Assembly: GCF_902635505.1 (NCBI RefSeq)
Contig: NC_045427.1
Span: forward strand, 509,719,665-509,783,664
Origin: Sarcophilus harrisii
Lineage: Eukaryota; Chordata; Mammalia; Dasyuromorphia; Dasyuridae
DNA: 64,000 nt
Direction of reading: 5' to 3'
Shown here in pieces: positions 23,301 through 33,479 of this stretch (within the stretch, counting starts at the first letter, position 1; each line of letters starts with the position of its first letter). The translations under genes were made by a program, and so were the position numbers. Under the pieces are notes generated by a model that did no database searches, had not been told where the DNA came from, and saw only the letters and a list, made by a program, of their open reading frames with translations.

Positions 23301-26300
23301 TTTTCCCCCTGAAAGATTGTGTCAGTGTTGTTGAGCAGTTGATTCTTGGTTGTAATCCAAATATCTTTGCTTTCCGGAATATCATGCTCCAGGCTCTTTG
23401 ATTATTTAATGTGGAGGTCCTAACTCCTGTGACTTCTACTAAAGTAGAAAATCCTTGAAGACAGATTTTTATTTATTTCTGTATCCCTTAGTGGGAAACA
23501 TAATAGTGCTTGCGCATGGAAAGCACTTTTGCTTTGTTGGTAGAACTGAAATTTTTGTGTAATTGAATTTATATTTTTGAAATGAATTTTACTATTCTGA
23601 ATTCTTTTCTAGAGTGGGTTTTGGCAAACAGTCTTTTCTCTCTCATTTTTTGATTTATTAACCAATGAATTTTGAATGCTTTTCTATGTACAAAATGCAG
23701 GTGATATAGGAAGGGACACTTGGAAGTGAAGGGGGCCCCTTCTATTTAGAAACATAATCTAATTGGCTAGATGAGTTTTCTTGGAAAAAAATAACATTGT
23801 GGTTATTTTGATCTCTTATAACAAAAATGTAAGGGAGATAGTACAGTCCATGGAGAGAGCTATGGATTTGGATTCCAGGATCTGAGTTCAGATTTCAAGT
23901 CTATTACCTTTGTGTCAAAACTCCTGTTGATTCTCAACACTCAGTACCTCTGTTTCTTGGGTTCTTCAGCAAGAGTTATCTCCAAATAAGTAAAATAGTT
24001 GAAGGGATTGGACTAAGTCAAGGAATTCTTAAACCTAGGTATATAGAGCACAAAGGCATCTATGCATGGATTTAAGAGGGTCCATAAACTTGGATGGGAA
24101 AAATATTTTTATTAATATCAGCTGGAATTTAACATTTTCTTCCATTTTTAATTTTAAAAACACATTTGGAGACAGAATCCATAGTGATCAGCAGACTGCT
24201 AACAGGGTCCCAACATAATAAAATTTGAGAGAATCCTCGGTCTAGATTTCTGAGTCCCTTTAAGCTCCAATTCTATGATCCCTTCCATCTAAACAAGTCC
24301 TTAGCAAAACAGAAAGGTTTTTTTTTTTAAATCACTGTTATTTGTATAAATCACTGTTGTGTCAGAACAGAAACAACTGACAAGCTGCTACAAGTATAAT
24401 ATAGTAACATCAGATGTTTGCAAGCCATGAGAGGCAGATATCTAAGAAATAATACTTTCATGTGTTAAAAGCAGTTAAAAATTTTTACCAGATTTTCAAA
24501 ATTATTGAAACTATTTGCTATAAAAAGAAGTTATATAAGCTTTAACAATTTTTTTAATATTTCATTTTTGACCCAAGAAAAAGGACCTTTTATGGAGAAA
24601 TTCAAAACAGAAATATAGTGTTCCATTCTGAACTGCTACATTGAGAAGCTGTAGTGGCCTAGGTCCTGATGACGAGGAAGACAATAGAATTTGACATCCA
24701 TGTCCCAGAAGGATTAATGAAGAACTTGGGATGCTTTAATGTGACGGGATTTGGAGGAGGAGAGAACACAGTGGAGAGAGTACTTCATCCTCTAATATGT
24801 TATTTGGAAAAGGGATTGTGAATGCTTTTTAGCTCCAGAAAGTGCAACTAGAAACAACAGAGTTACAGGGAGACAGATTCATTTAAGCATAGGAAAGGAC
24901 AATCAGAGCTATTAAAAAACAGATTTTTGGTTCTATCATTAAATATTTTTGTGTGCTCAGTACTCTGTTAGGTGAGTGAAACTACACAGTCTTTGCCCTT
25001 GAGGAAGAGCTCATAATCTTACAGGAACTAAGCAGGGACTCTTCCTCATAGGAGGGTGAGTTCTTGTGGAGTTGATTTTCTATTCCAAGGAAGGGTTGAA
25101 TTGAAGGACTGCTGAGATCATTTTGAGTTCCAAGACTGTGATGAATTCTTAGATATCTATTTCTACAATATGGTCAGTTGGGGAAAGCAAGGGTAGAGTA
25201 GGAGTATGGTAGAAAGGATAGAAGAGAAAGCAAATAGTAGAAGAAGAATATGGAATTGTTGCTTCATATGAAAAATAAAAAATGATACAGCTGGAAGAGA
25301 AGCTTAGTTAACTCTCTGTGACCCTTTTAGGGCTTTCTTGGCAAAGATACCAGAGGGGTTTCCATTTCCTTCTCCAGCTCATTTTACAATTTGGAAAACA
25401 GGCAAACTGTTAAGTGACTTGCCCGGGGTCACACAGGTAGGTAATAGGGGCCAGATTTGAGCTTTAAGCCTGGTGCTCTACCCACTGCACCCAGCTGGCC
25501 TGCTGATCTAGAGATCGCCACCTTGGACATGGTGAGGAATGGGCCATTCTCTGCCAGGACCTCTCCTGACAGCCTGTGTAGCACTTTAGTGGAACTACAT
25601 AGCACAGTTGACATATTTTCAGAGGTACTGAAGACTAAAACTGCCCCTGGCAACTGACTTCTGCTCCTGAAAGTCCCCATTTCAGTGACGATAAACTTCC
25701 AGGAACATCAAAAGTAGGACAATTGAAGAGAAGAGATGGGAGGGTTGAGGAACCTAGTTCAAAGGTGAGTGTTAGACTGCTTTTGGTCATGGCCTCTTAA
25801 TTCATTTGGGTTATATAAGTTTTGTAAATAGTTATCTCCAAATATTACTTCCTTTTGAAATACTAATTTTTTTTTTTTTTTTTTGTGAACTGAGAATTGG
25901 ATTCTTTTTTTTCCCTCCAAACTTTATAACTTATTTTAGAAGCTTTTTTTCTTTTTTTTAATTCCTCAAGACATAACATGTGGAAGGATGGCTTAGATTT
26001 TAGGGAAAGATTGTCTTAAAAGCTTTAGCATGGGTTTTAAACAATAATTTACTCTCTGGAAGCTTTAGGACTTAGCTTAAAGCTTTGGGATTTTTAGAAA
26101 CATTGGCCTTCATGTTAACTGGGTCTGTATTTTACTGGTCTTTATGATTTTCATCCAGTATCGGGGTATAACTGTAGTAATCTAGAGATTTGGGGAAACC
26201 TTTAGAGAGTAGTGTGTTAATACAACTCTTTAGCCACATTATCTAATCTCCACAGTCAGCTGGGAATAAAATAGTCATTTGATTTCCTGGAGGGGGAAAT

Positions 26301-29300
26301 TGCTCTCTAGCTGTGCTGATCTTAATGAAGTTGCCATAATGGAATTAAATTGAAGGCCAGATTTGTTTTCCCTACCCTCTTTGTAGATAGCTTTTTGCAA
26401 AGCTCTGGGTATAAAGAATTGACCCATCCCAATATATCTTCCCCAGTAAGATTGCCAATATAGCATTCTTATTAGTAGAATCATTCCTCTAGGGTAGTGA
26501 TTTAGTGATAATGAATTACTATATTAGATCTTATTGGTTTGTCATGCGAACCTAGGCATAATTTAATTCCATAAACATTGTTTACTTTTTACTTACAGGT
26601 TTTAGAGGACCAATTTAGGCTTGAAATATTATTAAACATACAACACTCAATAGATGCATAATACTCTGTACTTGATATTAATGTTTTGAAAAGACACAGT
26701 CCTTGCTTTGAGCTTGCAGTTTTGTGGGGGAAGTAAGATGTAGATAAATATTAAAAAAAAATATTCAAAGTATAATGATGATGGTTTACATTAATTCTTG
26801 ATCTTCACAACACCTTGTGAAATAAGGAATTAATATTTTATCCCCATTTTGTAGATGAGAAAACAGACTTAGAAATTTGTCCATGATTATACAACTAGTT
26901 AGTTGAGGTAGGAGAATTTAGTACTTCTATATTATATCTTGTCCGTGTCCAACAAAATCATTTGAAAACATAAAGTAGAATGTCTGTGGAATGTTTTTCC
27001 AAGCTCTTGGGAGATAGAGAAGCATAAACTGCAGTTGTTGTTCAGTTGTTTCAGTCATGTCTGACTCTTCATGATTACATTTGGGGTTTACTTGTCAAAG
27101 AAAAACTCAGTTTTACATATAAGGAAACTGAGACAAACAGGATTTATGTCTTCTAGAATCACACAGCTAATCAGTGTCTGAGATCCAATTTGGACATAGG
27201 AAGATAGCCTTGGTAATCTATCCATTGTGCCACCTAATTGCCCACCTAAGATATAATACTTGCTTCTAATGGGTTTACAGTTTAGTTGAAGAAATAGCAT
27301 TTTTACATAAAATAGTGATATAAGGCAGATGGTAAATATTAAATGAATAGTAGGTTATAAGTTCTTCAGGAATTTACAAGGAGCTATCCTGAAGGGCTAA
27401 TGATGACTGAAGAGAACTTTATAAATGTGGGACTTATTCTAGATCTTGAAGGATTTAGATGAATAGATAGCAGAGAAAGGAGCTTATTCAAAGAAAGTTA
27501 TGAGTAAGTAAAGCTTGGAGGTAAGACTATGTTGGGCATGTTCAAGAACCATTGAGTATTGGCTAGACCATTTTTGCCTTGACAGATGGTACTTTCAGAA
27601 ATTCAGGTAAGGAAATGGAAGTAGTCATGGATTAGAGTAGAAGGCCCCCTAATCCTCAAAAAAAATGTCTAAAACAAATTCATCTTTCTGACAATTCTTT
27701 TTTTCCTCTGAACATTAGTAGAAATGAAAGGGTTGGGTTAGATAAACTCTTGATTTATGGCTTTAGATTTATGATCTTATATTATTCCTGCTTATTTTAA
27801 TAGGACCTTCTCAGTATTTACAGGAATGCTTATCCTAGTTATTAGGAGGTTCAGAAGGGGAACAGTTGCTTTGGGGAACAGTTGATGAATTTGGTTATAG
27901 ACATGTTGAGATGGGTTGGCAGCCAATTGGAGGTATAGAAAGCTGAAGATGTGGGATTACAATTTGGAGAGACATCAAGACTAGAGATGTAGATTTGGGA
28001 GTTTTTTGCAAATGACATGTAGAAAGTGAAATGAAAAAGCCTTTAATAAAACCATGAGGGTAGATAAAATTACCAAAGAAAAGGGAGTCAAGCAGGTTAA
28101 GCAGAGGGCCCACAGTTAAGTCTTGAGGCATGCCCAGATTGAAGGAATAGTAGGTAGAAGCAGGAAGAGGCAGAAGGAATTGCCTGATGTTAATGTGGAA
28201 TGCTAGATGTCAAATAAAATCTAGTCAGTAGCTTGATTTGGGTTAGCCTATTTGATGTAGTTTCCCTGAGTAGGTAGTAAAGGGCAGGCCCCCATTTGTC
28301 CCACCCTATTGAGGAGAAGGGCCTGCAGCAGCTGCTTGTTTCTCCCAGGTTAAAGATGCTTAAATCTCAAGGCTTTAAGCTTCAAAGAAAATTCTGAGTA
28401 TAAATGACAATTGATTTACTACCTCTTTGTTTCATATATGATCTGTTTTTGGTAAGTGGAAATGAGGCTTTCCAAGATGAATCAATGCTTGCAAAATTAC
28501 TGCCAAGTATTAGCTGAAAGGGAAAATTATGTAAGTTATTGTAATATATAATTCATTTTCAATAGCCATTTTTAGAAAGTTTTTTATTTCCAAAAGGAAA
28601 ATATCCTAATTTTTGGTTAAATTCTTTATTAAATGTTTAAAATAAAATTCCTCCAAAACATAGCCTAAGTCTTATAACTGTCCCTTTCCAGCATTGTCAT
28701 TTATTTTCACTTTAGGCTACCTTCTGAATCTCACGACTCACCAAGTCATTCCCCACAGAGAATTGAGTCTCCAGTTTCTATGGAAGAAAGGCGGCGTAGG
28801 GATAAGAAACATTTGGATGACATCACAGCAGCTCGGCTGCCACCGCTTCACCATATGCCTACACAGTTGCTGCCTATGGAAGAATCTTTAGCCATTCAGA
28901 AACAGCAAAAGCAGAATTATGAGGTATTAGGAATATTGTTTTTGTTTACCTTACCATTTTAAATGCCTAATTAGGAATATTTAAAATTAGTCTTAAAGTC
29001 TGTATGAAGAGTATATTGCAATCAGCCATTTTTATTTAGTCTGTATGTACAATATATAAAACTCTTTAAACATGGTATTTCATGTATAAACTTGAAAATG
29101 AGAAGGAAGCACCATGTTGACAAAGATGTTCGCGGTTACAAAGAATGAAGGAGGTTGGAAAAGAGGCATAGATTATTTAAAATGCTAGGGCAAACAAACT
29201 CTAATTTCCAGTATGGTAGATACTATAGGTCAATTAATGTACAGGTATGTAACCATTAACACCAGCTGTTCTATTAGTAATTGTGTGACTGTATGCTTGT

Positions 29301-29525
29301 GTGTGTATCTTTGACTGTGTGTACTGATATTTTCAAGGTTTGTGCCTTTTTTTTTTTTAAGCTACTTTTTCTTCAAATACTTTAGTTTTTTTGTAAAGGT
29401 CCTGACTGTGCCTGTGGAGCCAAAGAACTACATCTTCTAAATTGTCTAGTTTACATTGGACATCTATGACAGCTAGATTCAATTTACTGTTTTTCATCTA
29501 CCATGCTGATAGCTCAGCTTTTGAC

Positions 29526-29558
<33 letters not shown>

Positions 29559-30765
29559 AACAAGCCACCTCAAATGGGAATTTATTACAGTATTTTTAGC
29601 TATCAGTTTGGTTCTTCTTTAGTCTGTGGAGAACTAGGTGTTGAGTAGAGAGAGAGAGAGATCCAAGTCTCAGCAGAAATCAGTGTGGCCACCAGGCTTT
29701 AGCAGGTGGTCACATAATCCTTGGGTTTTTGCAAGATGTAAGATTTATAAAGACAACCTGACCTTTTTTGTGGAAAGAGACTTTCTGAACAGGCACTTTT
29801 ACACACAACCATGTCTTTGTTGGTCTATGATGCTTCATTGTGGCATTTGACACTCTTAGAACTGTGTTTTCACGTGGGAACTTTTGTCTATTGGGGAATC
29901 AATACAGCACTTAGAGTGGTATTGGTGTTTTAATTATAAAAGTTGCTGACTACTATACTTCTTTAAAAGTCCATCAATATTTATTACTTTCCAACTTCCA
30001 AATCTAGCCATTCAATTCTTGCCAAGATTTGATTTATTTCTCTATATATTGTTGATTGCTGATAGAAGTCAGTACTGCTGTAGCATGATTGTGGCTCTCG
30101 GAGAGGTTATATTGTTCTTTGTGAGATCATTTCTCTTCTTTGGGCAGCTATGAGTGCCCAGTTGAGAGGAGAGGGAACAAATTTATTAGTGAATCCAAAC
30201 AGCATAGCTTTATAGGGGTTACCTTATGAGCTGTTGAGCCCACTTTACTCAGATTGTTCAGACAGCATGGGTTAGTTGCCATCACTTGGGGATATTCCCC
30301 TTTGGTGGAAGACAAACTCCTTGAGGGAAAGAACTGTATTTACAACTCATTTTCTTTCTGTAGTGCCTAGTACAGTGCCTCCAACATAGAAATTATTTAA
30401 TAAATGTGAATTACATTGGAGAGGGTTTCTGCATTGGGTGTGCCATTCTAAGATACTGTGACTTAGGAAATTCGTTAAATGATAAAGGGATGTTTTTTTT
30501 TTGTTTTTTTTGTGAAAAGGGCTATGTAGATGCTTAGTAGAATTTTTTAAGGAATAAAAATGTTGTGGAGGAAAATATGTTTAATGTTCTGTTTTTTTGT
30601 GTTTTTGTTTTTGTTTTTTTTAAGGAAATTCAAGGCAAGCTTGCTGCACAAAAACTGGCTGAAAGATTGAATATTAAAATGCAGAGCTATAATCCTGAAG
30701 GTGCTGCATCAATGAAATACAGAGAAGTGAGGGATGAAGATGATTATCATTCTTCTGAAGATTAA
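17273..30765 (+). CDS. POLR2M: RNA polymerase II subunit M (Gdown1), 4 coding exons
   Basis: The joined exons 17273-17370, 20896-21540, 28716-28923 and 30625-30765 encode 363 residues (about 368 in human). Gdown1 binds Pol II in the nucleus to form Pol II(G), hinders TFIIF-dependent initiation and makes transcription depend on Mediator. Conserved blocks seen: an N-terminal [18 protein letters not shown] helix (14-33) running into [12 protein letters not shown] (34-45), [11 protein letters not shown] (187-197), [16 protein letters not shown] (222-237), a basic [19 protein letters not shown] (271-289), HHMPTQLL (293-300), [15 protein letters not shown] (322-336), and an acidic C-terminus rich in Asp/Glu/Ser. 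Residues about 60-185 diverge strongly from human. All junction phases fit and there is no internal stop. The start has A at -3, and the frame begins in exon 1 as in the human gene. Identification is from memory of the human protein. Confidence 0.97.
17565..17720 (+). mobile_element. MIR-like SINE in intron 1
   Basis: Pattern 'tgcctcaacttactcagctg', 'taaaatggggataatcac', 'gttgtaaggatcagt' of the core-SINE 3' half. Notably GC-rich, because it lies at the island edge. Confidence 0.7.
17755..17935 (+). mobile_element. second MIR-like SINE in intron 1
   Basis: Contains 'gagctcaaaccgagc', then 'gaattacttaacctctgctt', 'cagtttcctgaattggaaac'. Same orientation as its neighbour. Confidence 0.6.
18320..18382. 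repeat. (CATA/TA/TG)n microsatellite
   Basis: Short acatata/tgtgtg repeat in intron 1. Confidence 0.85.
18450..18860 (-). mobile_element. L2 LINE fragment, antisense, intron 1
   Basis: Shows the reverse-complement L2 pattern 'gagacagtatttgagctgag', 'gaggaaagagcatat.ttcca', 'aaaggcatgaaa', 'gtagaggtgtgacatg'. Old and diverged. Confidence 0.5.
18861..19528. other. intron 1, nothing recognised
   Basis: AT-rich intronic DNA with no further exon or family recognised. Confidence 0.4.
19529..19838 (-). mobile_element. LTR fossil, antisense, intron 1
   Basis: On the minus strand it runs from tgtaatagagtatttaag (TATA-like tatttaag) through an AATAAAG signal near 19616-19622 to an end complementary to tgttctgactagg. 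It therefore has tg...ca ends and U3-R-U5 order. No partner LTR or internal region is seen. Family not assigned. Confidence 0.55.
19839..20858 (+). mobile_element. L1 LINE 3' end, sense, in intron 1
   Basis: The open frame 19852-20148 encodes the end of the L1 ORF2 reverse-transcriptase region (KYLGIYLPK-type start, then [55 protein letters not shown]). After an internal deletion the 3' UTR follows (20260 on), with agacttacatgaactgatgc and gaaatgagcaggaccagga typical of marsupial L1. It ends at tcaataaaaagctataataa. Two AATAAA signals lie at 20836 and 20849. Inactive. Its end is about 38 bp from the exon 2 acceptor. Confidence 0.92.
20896..21540 (+). CDS. POLR2M: POLR2M coding exon 2
   Basis: Acceptor tgtttcctag ends at 20895. 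The first base completes Glu33, and the exon then codes residues 34-247 plus AT of codon 248, followed by donor gtaagt at 21541. It carries [22 protein letters not shown] and [10 protein letters not shown] blocks. If the donor is not used, the frame reads ATG TAA and stops at once, so read-through would give a 248-residue product without the C-terminal domain. Confidence 0.96.
21541..22079. other. intron 2, nothing recognised
   Basis: Possible sliver of a core-SINE near 21990-22045 ('aaaagtaacttgcccaagc'). Otherwise unassigned. Confidence 0.4.
22080..23440 (-). mobile_element. L1 LINE fragment, antisense, intron 2
   Basis: Recognised on the complement by L1 landmarks 'agttctcccactagttggc', 'agaccaggattgctgcccct', 'gtttcttgtaaacaatatgt', 'ttttatgggagagtttgtcc', 'gacatcttcccatgtaggga' and 'gattcttggttgtaatcca'. 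These match a marsupial L1 read backwards. Many stops. Confidence 0.75.
22239..22256 (+). repeat. poly-G run
   Basis: An uninterrupted run of about 16 G inside the antisense L1. A poly-C run of similar length is at about 22766-22779. Confidence 0.9.
23835..23945 (+). mobile_element. MIR-like SINE fragment
   Basis: Pattern 'agatagtacagtccatgga', 'ggatttggattccaggatc', 'tgagttcagatttcaagtc' of the core-SINE 5' half. Confidence 0.6.
24015..24240 (+). mobile_element. hAT-like non-autonomous DNA transposon, copy 1
   Basis: Contains 'gaattcttaaacct', 'gggtccataaacttggatgg', 'gctggaatttaacattt', 'agcagactgctaacagggtc'. It shares these blocks with copies at 44090 and 48150. Superfamily is a guess from general style; no transposase. 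Confidence 0.5.
24241..25317. other. intron 2, nothing firmly recognised
   Basis: 24940-25030 resembles the 'gtgctcagtactctgtt..ctttgcccttgaggaagagctc' pattern of an old LINE-like repeat. The rest is unassigned. Confidence 0.4.
25318..25505 (-). mobile_element. MAR1-type marsupial SINE, antisense
   Basis: Read on the complement it carries the SINE order ending in 'gagctggagaaggaaatgg' and 'tatctttgccaagaaagcc'. On the + strand 'gtgacttgcccggggtcaca' is the reversed core. The tail is shared with RTE LINEs. Confidence 0.85.
25506..26759. other. intron 2, nothing recognised
   Basis: Includes a T16-17 run at about 25868-25884 and an L2-like stretch near 26680-26740. No exon seen. Confidence 0.4.
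26760..26905 (+). mobile_element. THER1/MIR-like SINE, 3' part
   Basis: Pattern 'cttgatcttcacaacacct', 'tatccccattttgtagatga', 'gaaaacagacttag'. Confidence 0.65.
27035..27245 (-). mobile_element. MAR1-type SINE, antisense, internally shortened
   Basis: Starts gttgttgttcagttgtttca (reversed RTE-like tail), then 'aggaaactgagacaaacagg', 'tcacacagctaatcagtgtc' and 'ccattgtgccacctaattgc' (reversed head). Confidence 0.85.
27365..28250 (-). mobile_element. L2 LINE fragment, antisense, intron 2
   Basis: Complement of the L2 ORF end: 'gttggcagccaattggaggt', 'gactagagatgtagatttg', 'aaaaccatgagggtagataaa', 'cttgaggcatgcccaga'. The 3' part lies toward 27365. Confidence 0.65.
28251..28715. other. end of intron 2, nothing recognised
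   Basis: AT-rich. The last bases form the exon 3 acceptor (cactttag), with a moderate pyrimidine tract. Confidence 0.5.
28716..28923 (+). CDS. POLR2M: POLR2M coding exon 3
   Basis: Completes codon 248 and codes to Glu317, with donor gtatta at 28924 (weaker than consensus). Carries the most conserved block, [19 protein letters not shown], then HHMPTQLL and [15 protein letters not shown]. It is in phase with exon 2 and exon 4. Confidence 0.96.
28924..29525. other. intron 3, first part, nothing recognised
   Basis: No repeat or exon recognised. Confidence 0.4.
29526..29890 (-). pseudogene. possible retrocopy 3' end, antisense, intron 3
   Basis: A run of 27 T at 29526-29552 is followed by a complement AATAAA at 29581-29586, the expected spacing for the poly(A) end of a reverse-transcribed mRNA lying on the minus strand. 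The right limit and the parent are unknown, and no open frame is recognisable. It could instead be an unrecognised SINE or LINE tail. Confidence 0.35.
29891..30624. other. intron 3, last part
   Basis: An L2 3' tail lies at about 30340-30412 ('agtgcctagtacagtgcctc', then tttaataaatgtgaatt). The exon 4 acceptor has a very T-rich tract ending taag at 30624. Confidence 0.55.
30625..30765 (+). CDS. POLR2M: POLR2M coding exon 4 (last)
   Basis: Begins in phase 0 and codes residues 318-363, [15 protein letters not shown] then the acidic tail [13 protein letters not shown], ending in TAA at 30763-30765. The human protein ends with a similar Asp/Ser-rich tail. Confidence 0.97.
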   Translation, partial: EIQGKLAAQKLAERLNIKMQSYNPEGAASMKYREVRDEDDYHSSED

Positions 30766-31040
30766 TTCTAAAGAAGGATGATTGAATAATCTCCTAAATT
30801 CTTCACTTCTGAAGTTTTACTTCACATTAGACTCCTCCTAGGCTCTGGAAGATGTTTTATTTTTGAGTTTTAGACCAGCAGTTCAAAAGTAGAAATTTAC
30901 AAGTGTGCATAAGAATGCTTGGTCAGACTGAAGTTTTCATGGTGTTCTTGGCATTCAGAAAATTAGAAAGATTTCTATTAAGGATATGATAAATCTATTT
31001 CTTATGTTTATATAAAATAAATTTTTGCAGTATTTTGTGT
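30766..31040 (+). other. POLR2M: POLR2M 3' UTR (predicted short form)
   Basis: About 275 bases from the stop codon to just beyond the first good polyadenylation signal. Downstream GT-rich sequence (tattttgtgtttagtttg) fits a cleavage region. Longer forms using later signals cannot be excluded. Confidence 0.7.
31016..31021 (+). terminator. POLR2M: polyadenylation signal AATAAA
   Basis: Canonical hexamer within tataaaataaat, with a T/GT-rich element 15-30 bases downstream. Confidence 0.75.
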
Positions 31041-31099
31041 TTAGTTTGATATTACTCTTATTTTAGAGAGTTAGCTTTTTGTTGCTTCATTTTTTCCAA

Positions 31100-31215
31100 C
31101 TTATATCTAGAGCTGGAGGGGAACAAAGAAGTCATCAAGTACAGCTCCCACATTTTATGAATAGGAAAAATGACATAGAGATTGTGTGACTTTTCCATGG
31201 TAACCACTGTGCCAG
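31100..31215 (+). mobile_element. MIR3-like SINE
   Basis: Pattern 'tctagagctggaggggaac', 'gtcatcaagtacagctccca', 'cattttatgaataggaaa' of the MIR3/marsupial MIR3 family. Confidence 0.6.
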
Positions 31216-31899
31216 TTAACAATAATTAGAATTATAATAGAGCTATGTAGCTTTGTCTGACCATTATCAATATCCTACCACAATGAAATAACCTTTACTG
31301 AGTTCCTTTTCTGCTGTGTTGGACACTATCTTTAGAAAATGACATAAACATAGTTTCTTGCCTTTTTAAATTGAGGCAGTGGTTATCTAGGGAAGTTCTC
31401 TGCTTATTGTTATTATTTATTTATATGTTCTCAATTGGGTAAGAAAGAAATTGATTCAGTATCTTATCAGTCTAGAAAGAAACATGGAAAGAGGTGGACT
31501 TTCAACAGATGCTAGGAAGAATAATAGCCCATTAAAAAAGGAGGCATTTAGCAGATTTATGTAATGTGGTCCTGAAGCTTAAGGAGAAAAAAGGGAAGCA
31601 AAAGTAACTAACTTTGAAGGAAGTAATTTTCCTAACTAAGCTTTAATGCTACACAATTCTTTTTCACTATTATTTTTTCCCCAATAATGAAACTTTTATT
31701 TCCTAGAAAGTAACAGGATAACAGTGAAAAAGAATTATGCACCATTGAATTTAATGATTTGCCAGCACACCATTTTTTTTTTTAAATGGGTTTGTTAATG
31801 AAGGATACAAGTTTTCAGTTCATCTTAAAATAACAAATAATTTGTTTTTAAAATAGCTTTTTACCCATTGCTTTATGAAATGCTGTTGTCTAATTCTAA
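31216..31899. other. intergenic, nothing recognised
   Basis: AT-rich downstream flank of POLR2M with no exon recognised. Confidence 0.4.
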
Positions 31900-32440
31900 T
31901 ATATAAATTTATTTTTTAAAAAAATTCTCAATAATATTTTATTTTCTAAATACATGTAAAAATAGTTTTCAACATTCATTTTTTGTCCTTTTCTTTCTTC
32001 CTCTCCCCCAACACAGCAAGTAATCTGATGTAGGTTAAACATGTCCAATTCTTTTAAACGTATTTCCAAATTTGTCATGTTGTGCAAGAAAAATCAGGCC
32101 AAAAGAAAAAAAACCCATGAGAAAGGGGGGTAAAACACAAAACAAAAAAATGAAAATACTGTGCTTTGATCCATATTCAGTCTCTCTAATTCTCTTTCTG
32201 GATGTGGCTGACACTTTCCATTCCAAGTCTATTGGAATTGCCTTAAGTCACTTTATTGCTAAAAATAGCTGAGTCCATCGCAGTGTTGATCATTTTGTAA
32301 TCTTCTTGTTGCTGGGTACAGTATTCTCTTGTTCTACTCACTTCACTTAGCATCAGTTCATATAAGTCTCCAGGCCTTTTTGAAATCAGCATGTTCAACA
32401 TTTTCTATGGGGTGAAAGCTGTGATGACAATACTGTGGAA
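31900..32440 (-). mobile_element. L1 LINE 3' end, antisense
   Basis: Reverse-complement landmarks of the marsupial L1 3' UTR: 'tacatgtaaaaatagttttc' on the left and 'tcacttagcatcagttcata' then 'agtctccaggcctttttgaa' on the right. Confidence 0.75.
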
Positions 32441-32529
32441 ATAGGATAGAAGAAACAGTTCAAGCCTAGTACTTGAGAAGGTTTTCCATCTTGAGAGACA
32501 TGCAATAAAGGACTGAATATAAGGGTAAA

Positions 32530-32680
32530 GCCCTTGGATCAAGGAAAAGCCCTGGCTTTGGATTCAGGAGACATAATATTTGTGATTTTAATCACAATAA
32601 ACTTTTATGAATCTCAGTCTTCTCATCTGTAAAAAGAGGTAACTTTAAGTCTGTCATCCTGTAATTGTCCAAAATTAGTG
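32530..32680 (+). mobile_element. MIR-like SINE
   Basis: Pattern 'ctggctttggattcaggaga', 'ctcagtcttctcatctgtaa', 'aaagaggtaactttaag'. Confidence 0.6.
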
Positions 32681-32979
32681 GAGGAAAAGGAAAGACAACA
32701 AAACCACATAGCTGCTAAAAATAGTGTTACAAGAGGAAGTGATGTGAATCTTCAGGCTGGAAAATTAAATCTGAAAACTCCCTGCATCTTTCAAATAGGC
32801 CAAAAAAGTGAAATGCTTTCAGTTTAGCTAGTGAAATGAGTATTTTAAGGAGTGACTTTTTGATGGATGAAGATTATTCAGTATTGTGTGTTTTAAAGTC
32901 AGTCTCATTACTTTATAGTCACACTATGACGATATGAAGGAATAATATTACCTTGTATTTTAATAACACCTGTCCCTGA

Positions 32980-33155
32980 ATAGTTCACTTTTCATTCCCA
33001 GGAGAGAGGTATGAGGATTAATGAGAATGCATAAAGTAATGGACATATGAGATTATACCTGCTTTCTTTAACTGGGAGGTGAGGTGATTTGCCCAAGGTC
33101 ATTCAGAGGTAGAGCCAGGAACAGAACCAGGCACTCACAACTTTGCTTTGCACTT
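32980..33155 (-). mobile_element. MIR-like SINE, antisense
   Basis: 'ggtgatttgcccaaggtcat' and 'agagccaggaacagaaccag' are the reversed core. Confidence 0.6.
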
Positions 33156-33284
33156 TAATATTACTAATTAGGATTGCTGAGCCTTATACAGTCATACCAA
33201 TTGCTTTATCAGTATTCATGAAGTTACCATGTGATGTGCTAAAATACTACCAAGGAAATAAGCAACTTCTGGTTTTTGCTGAGT

Positions 33285-33309
33285 GTACACACACACACAC
33301 ACACACACT
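33285..33309. repeat. (CA)n microsatellite
   Basis: About 12 ca units. Confidence 0.95.
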
Positions 33310-33479
33310 TTTTAATCATTCCAGGTGAAAATAATGTTTTTAGCCACTTCTTAGGCTTTCTTTTCTTTTGAAGTCAGTTATTGTCATTTGTGGGTTTGGG
33401 AAAAAATATTTAGGTGTTGTAGTACAAATGAAAATGACCAAATCTTAACCTTATAATCGGTCATAGTAGATCATCACAC

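Noticed and set aside
28694-28962. Alternative open frames overlapping exon 3
   Set aside because: One is an off-frame shadow and the other runs past the donor. Only the frame joined to exons 2 and 4 matches POLR2M.
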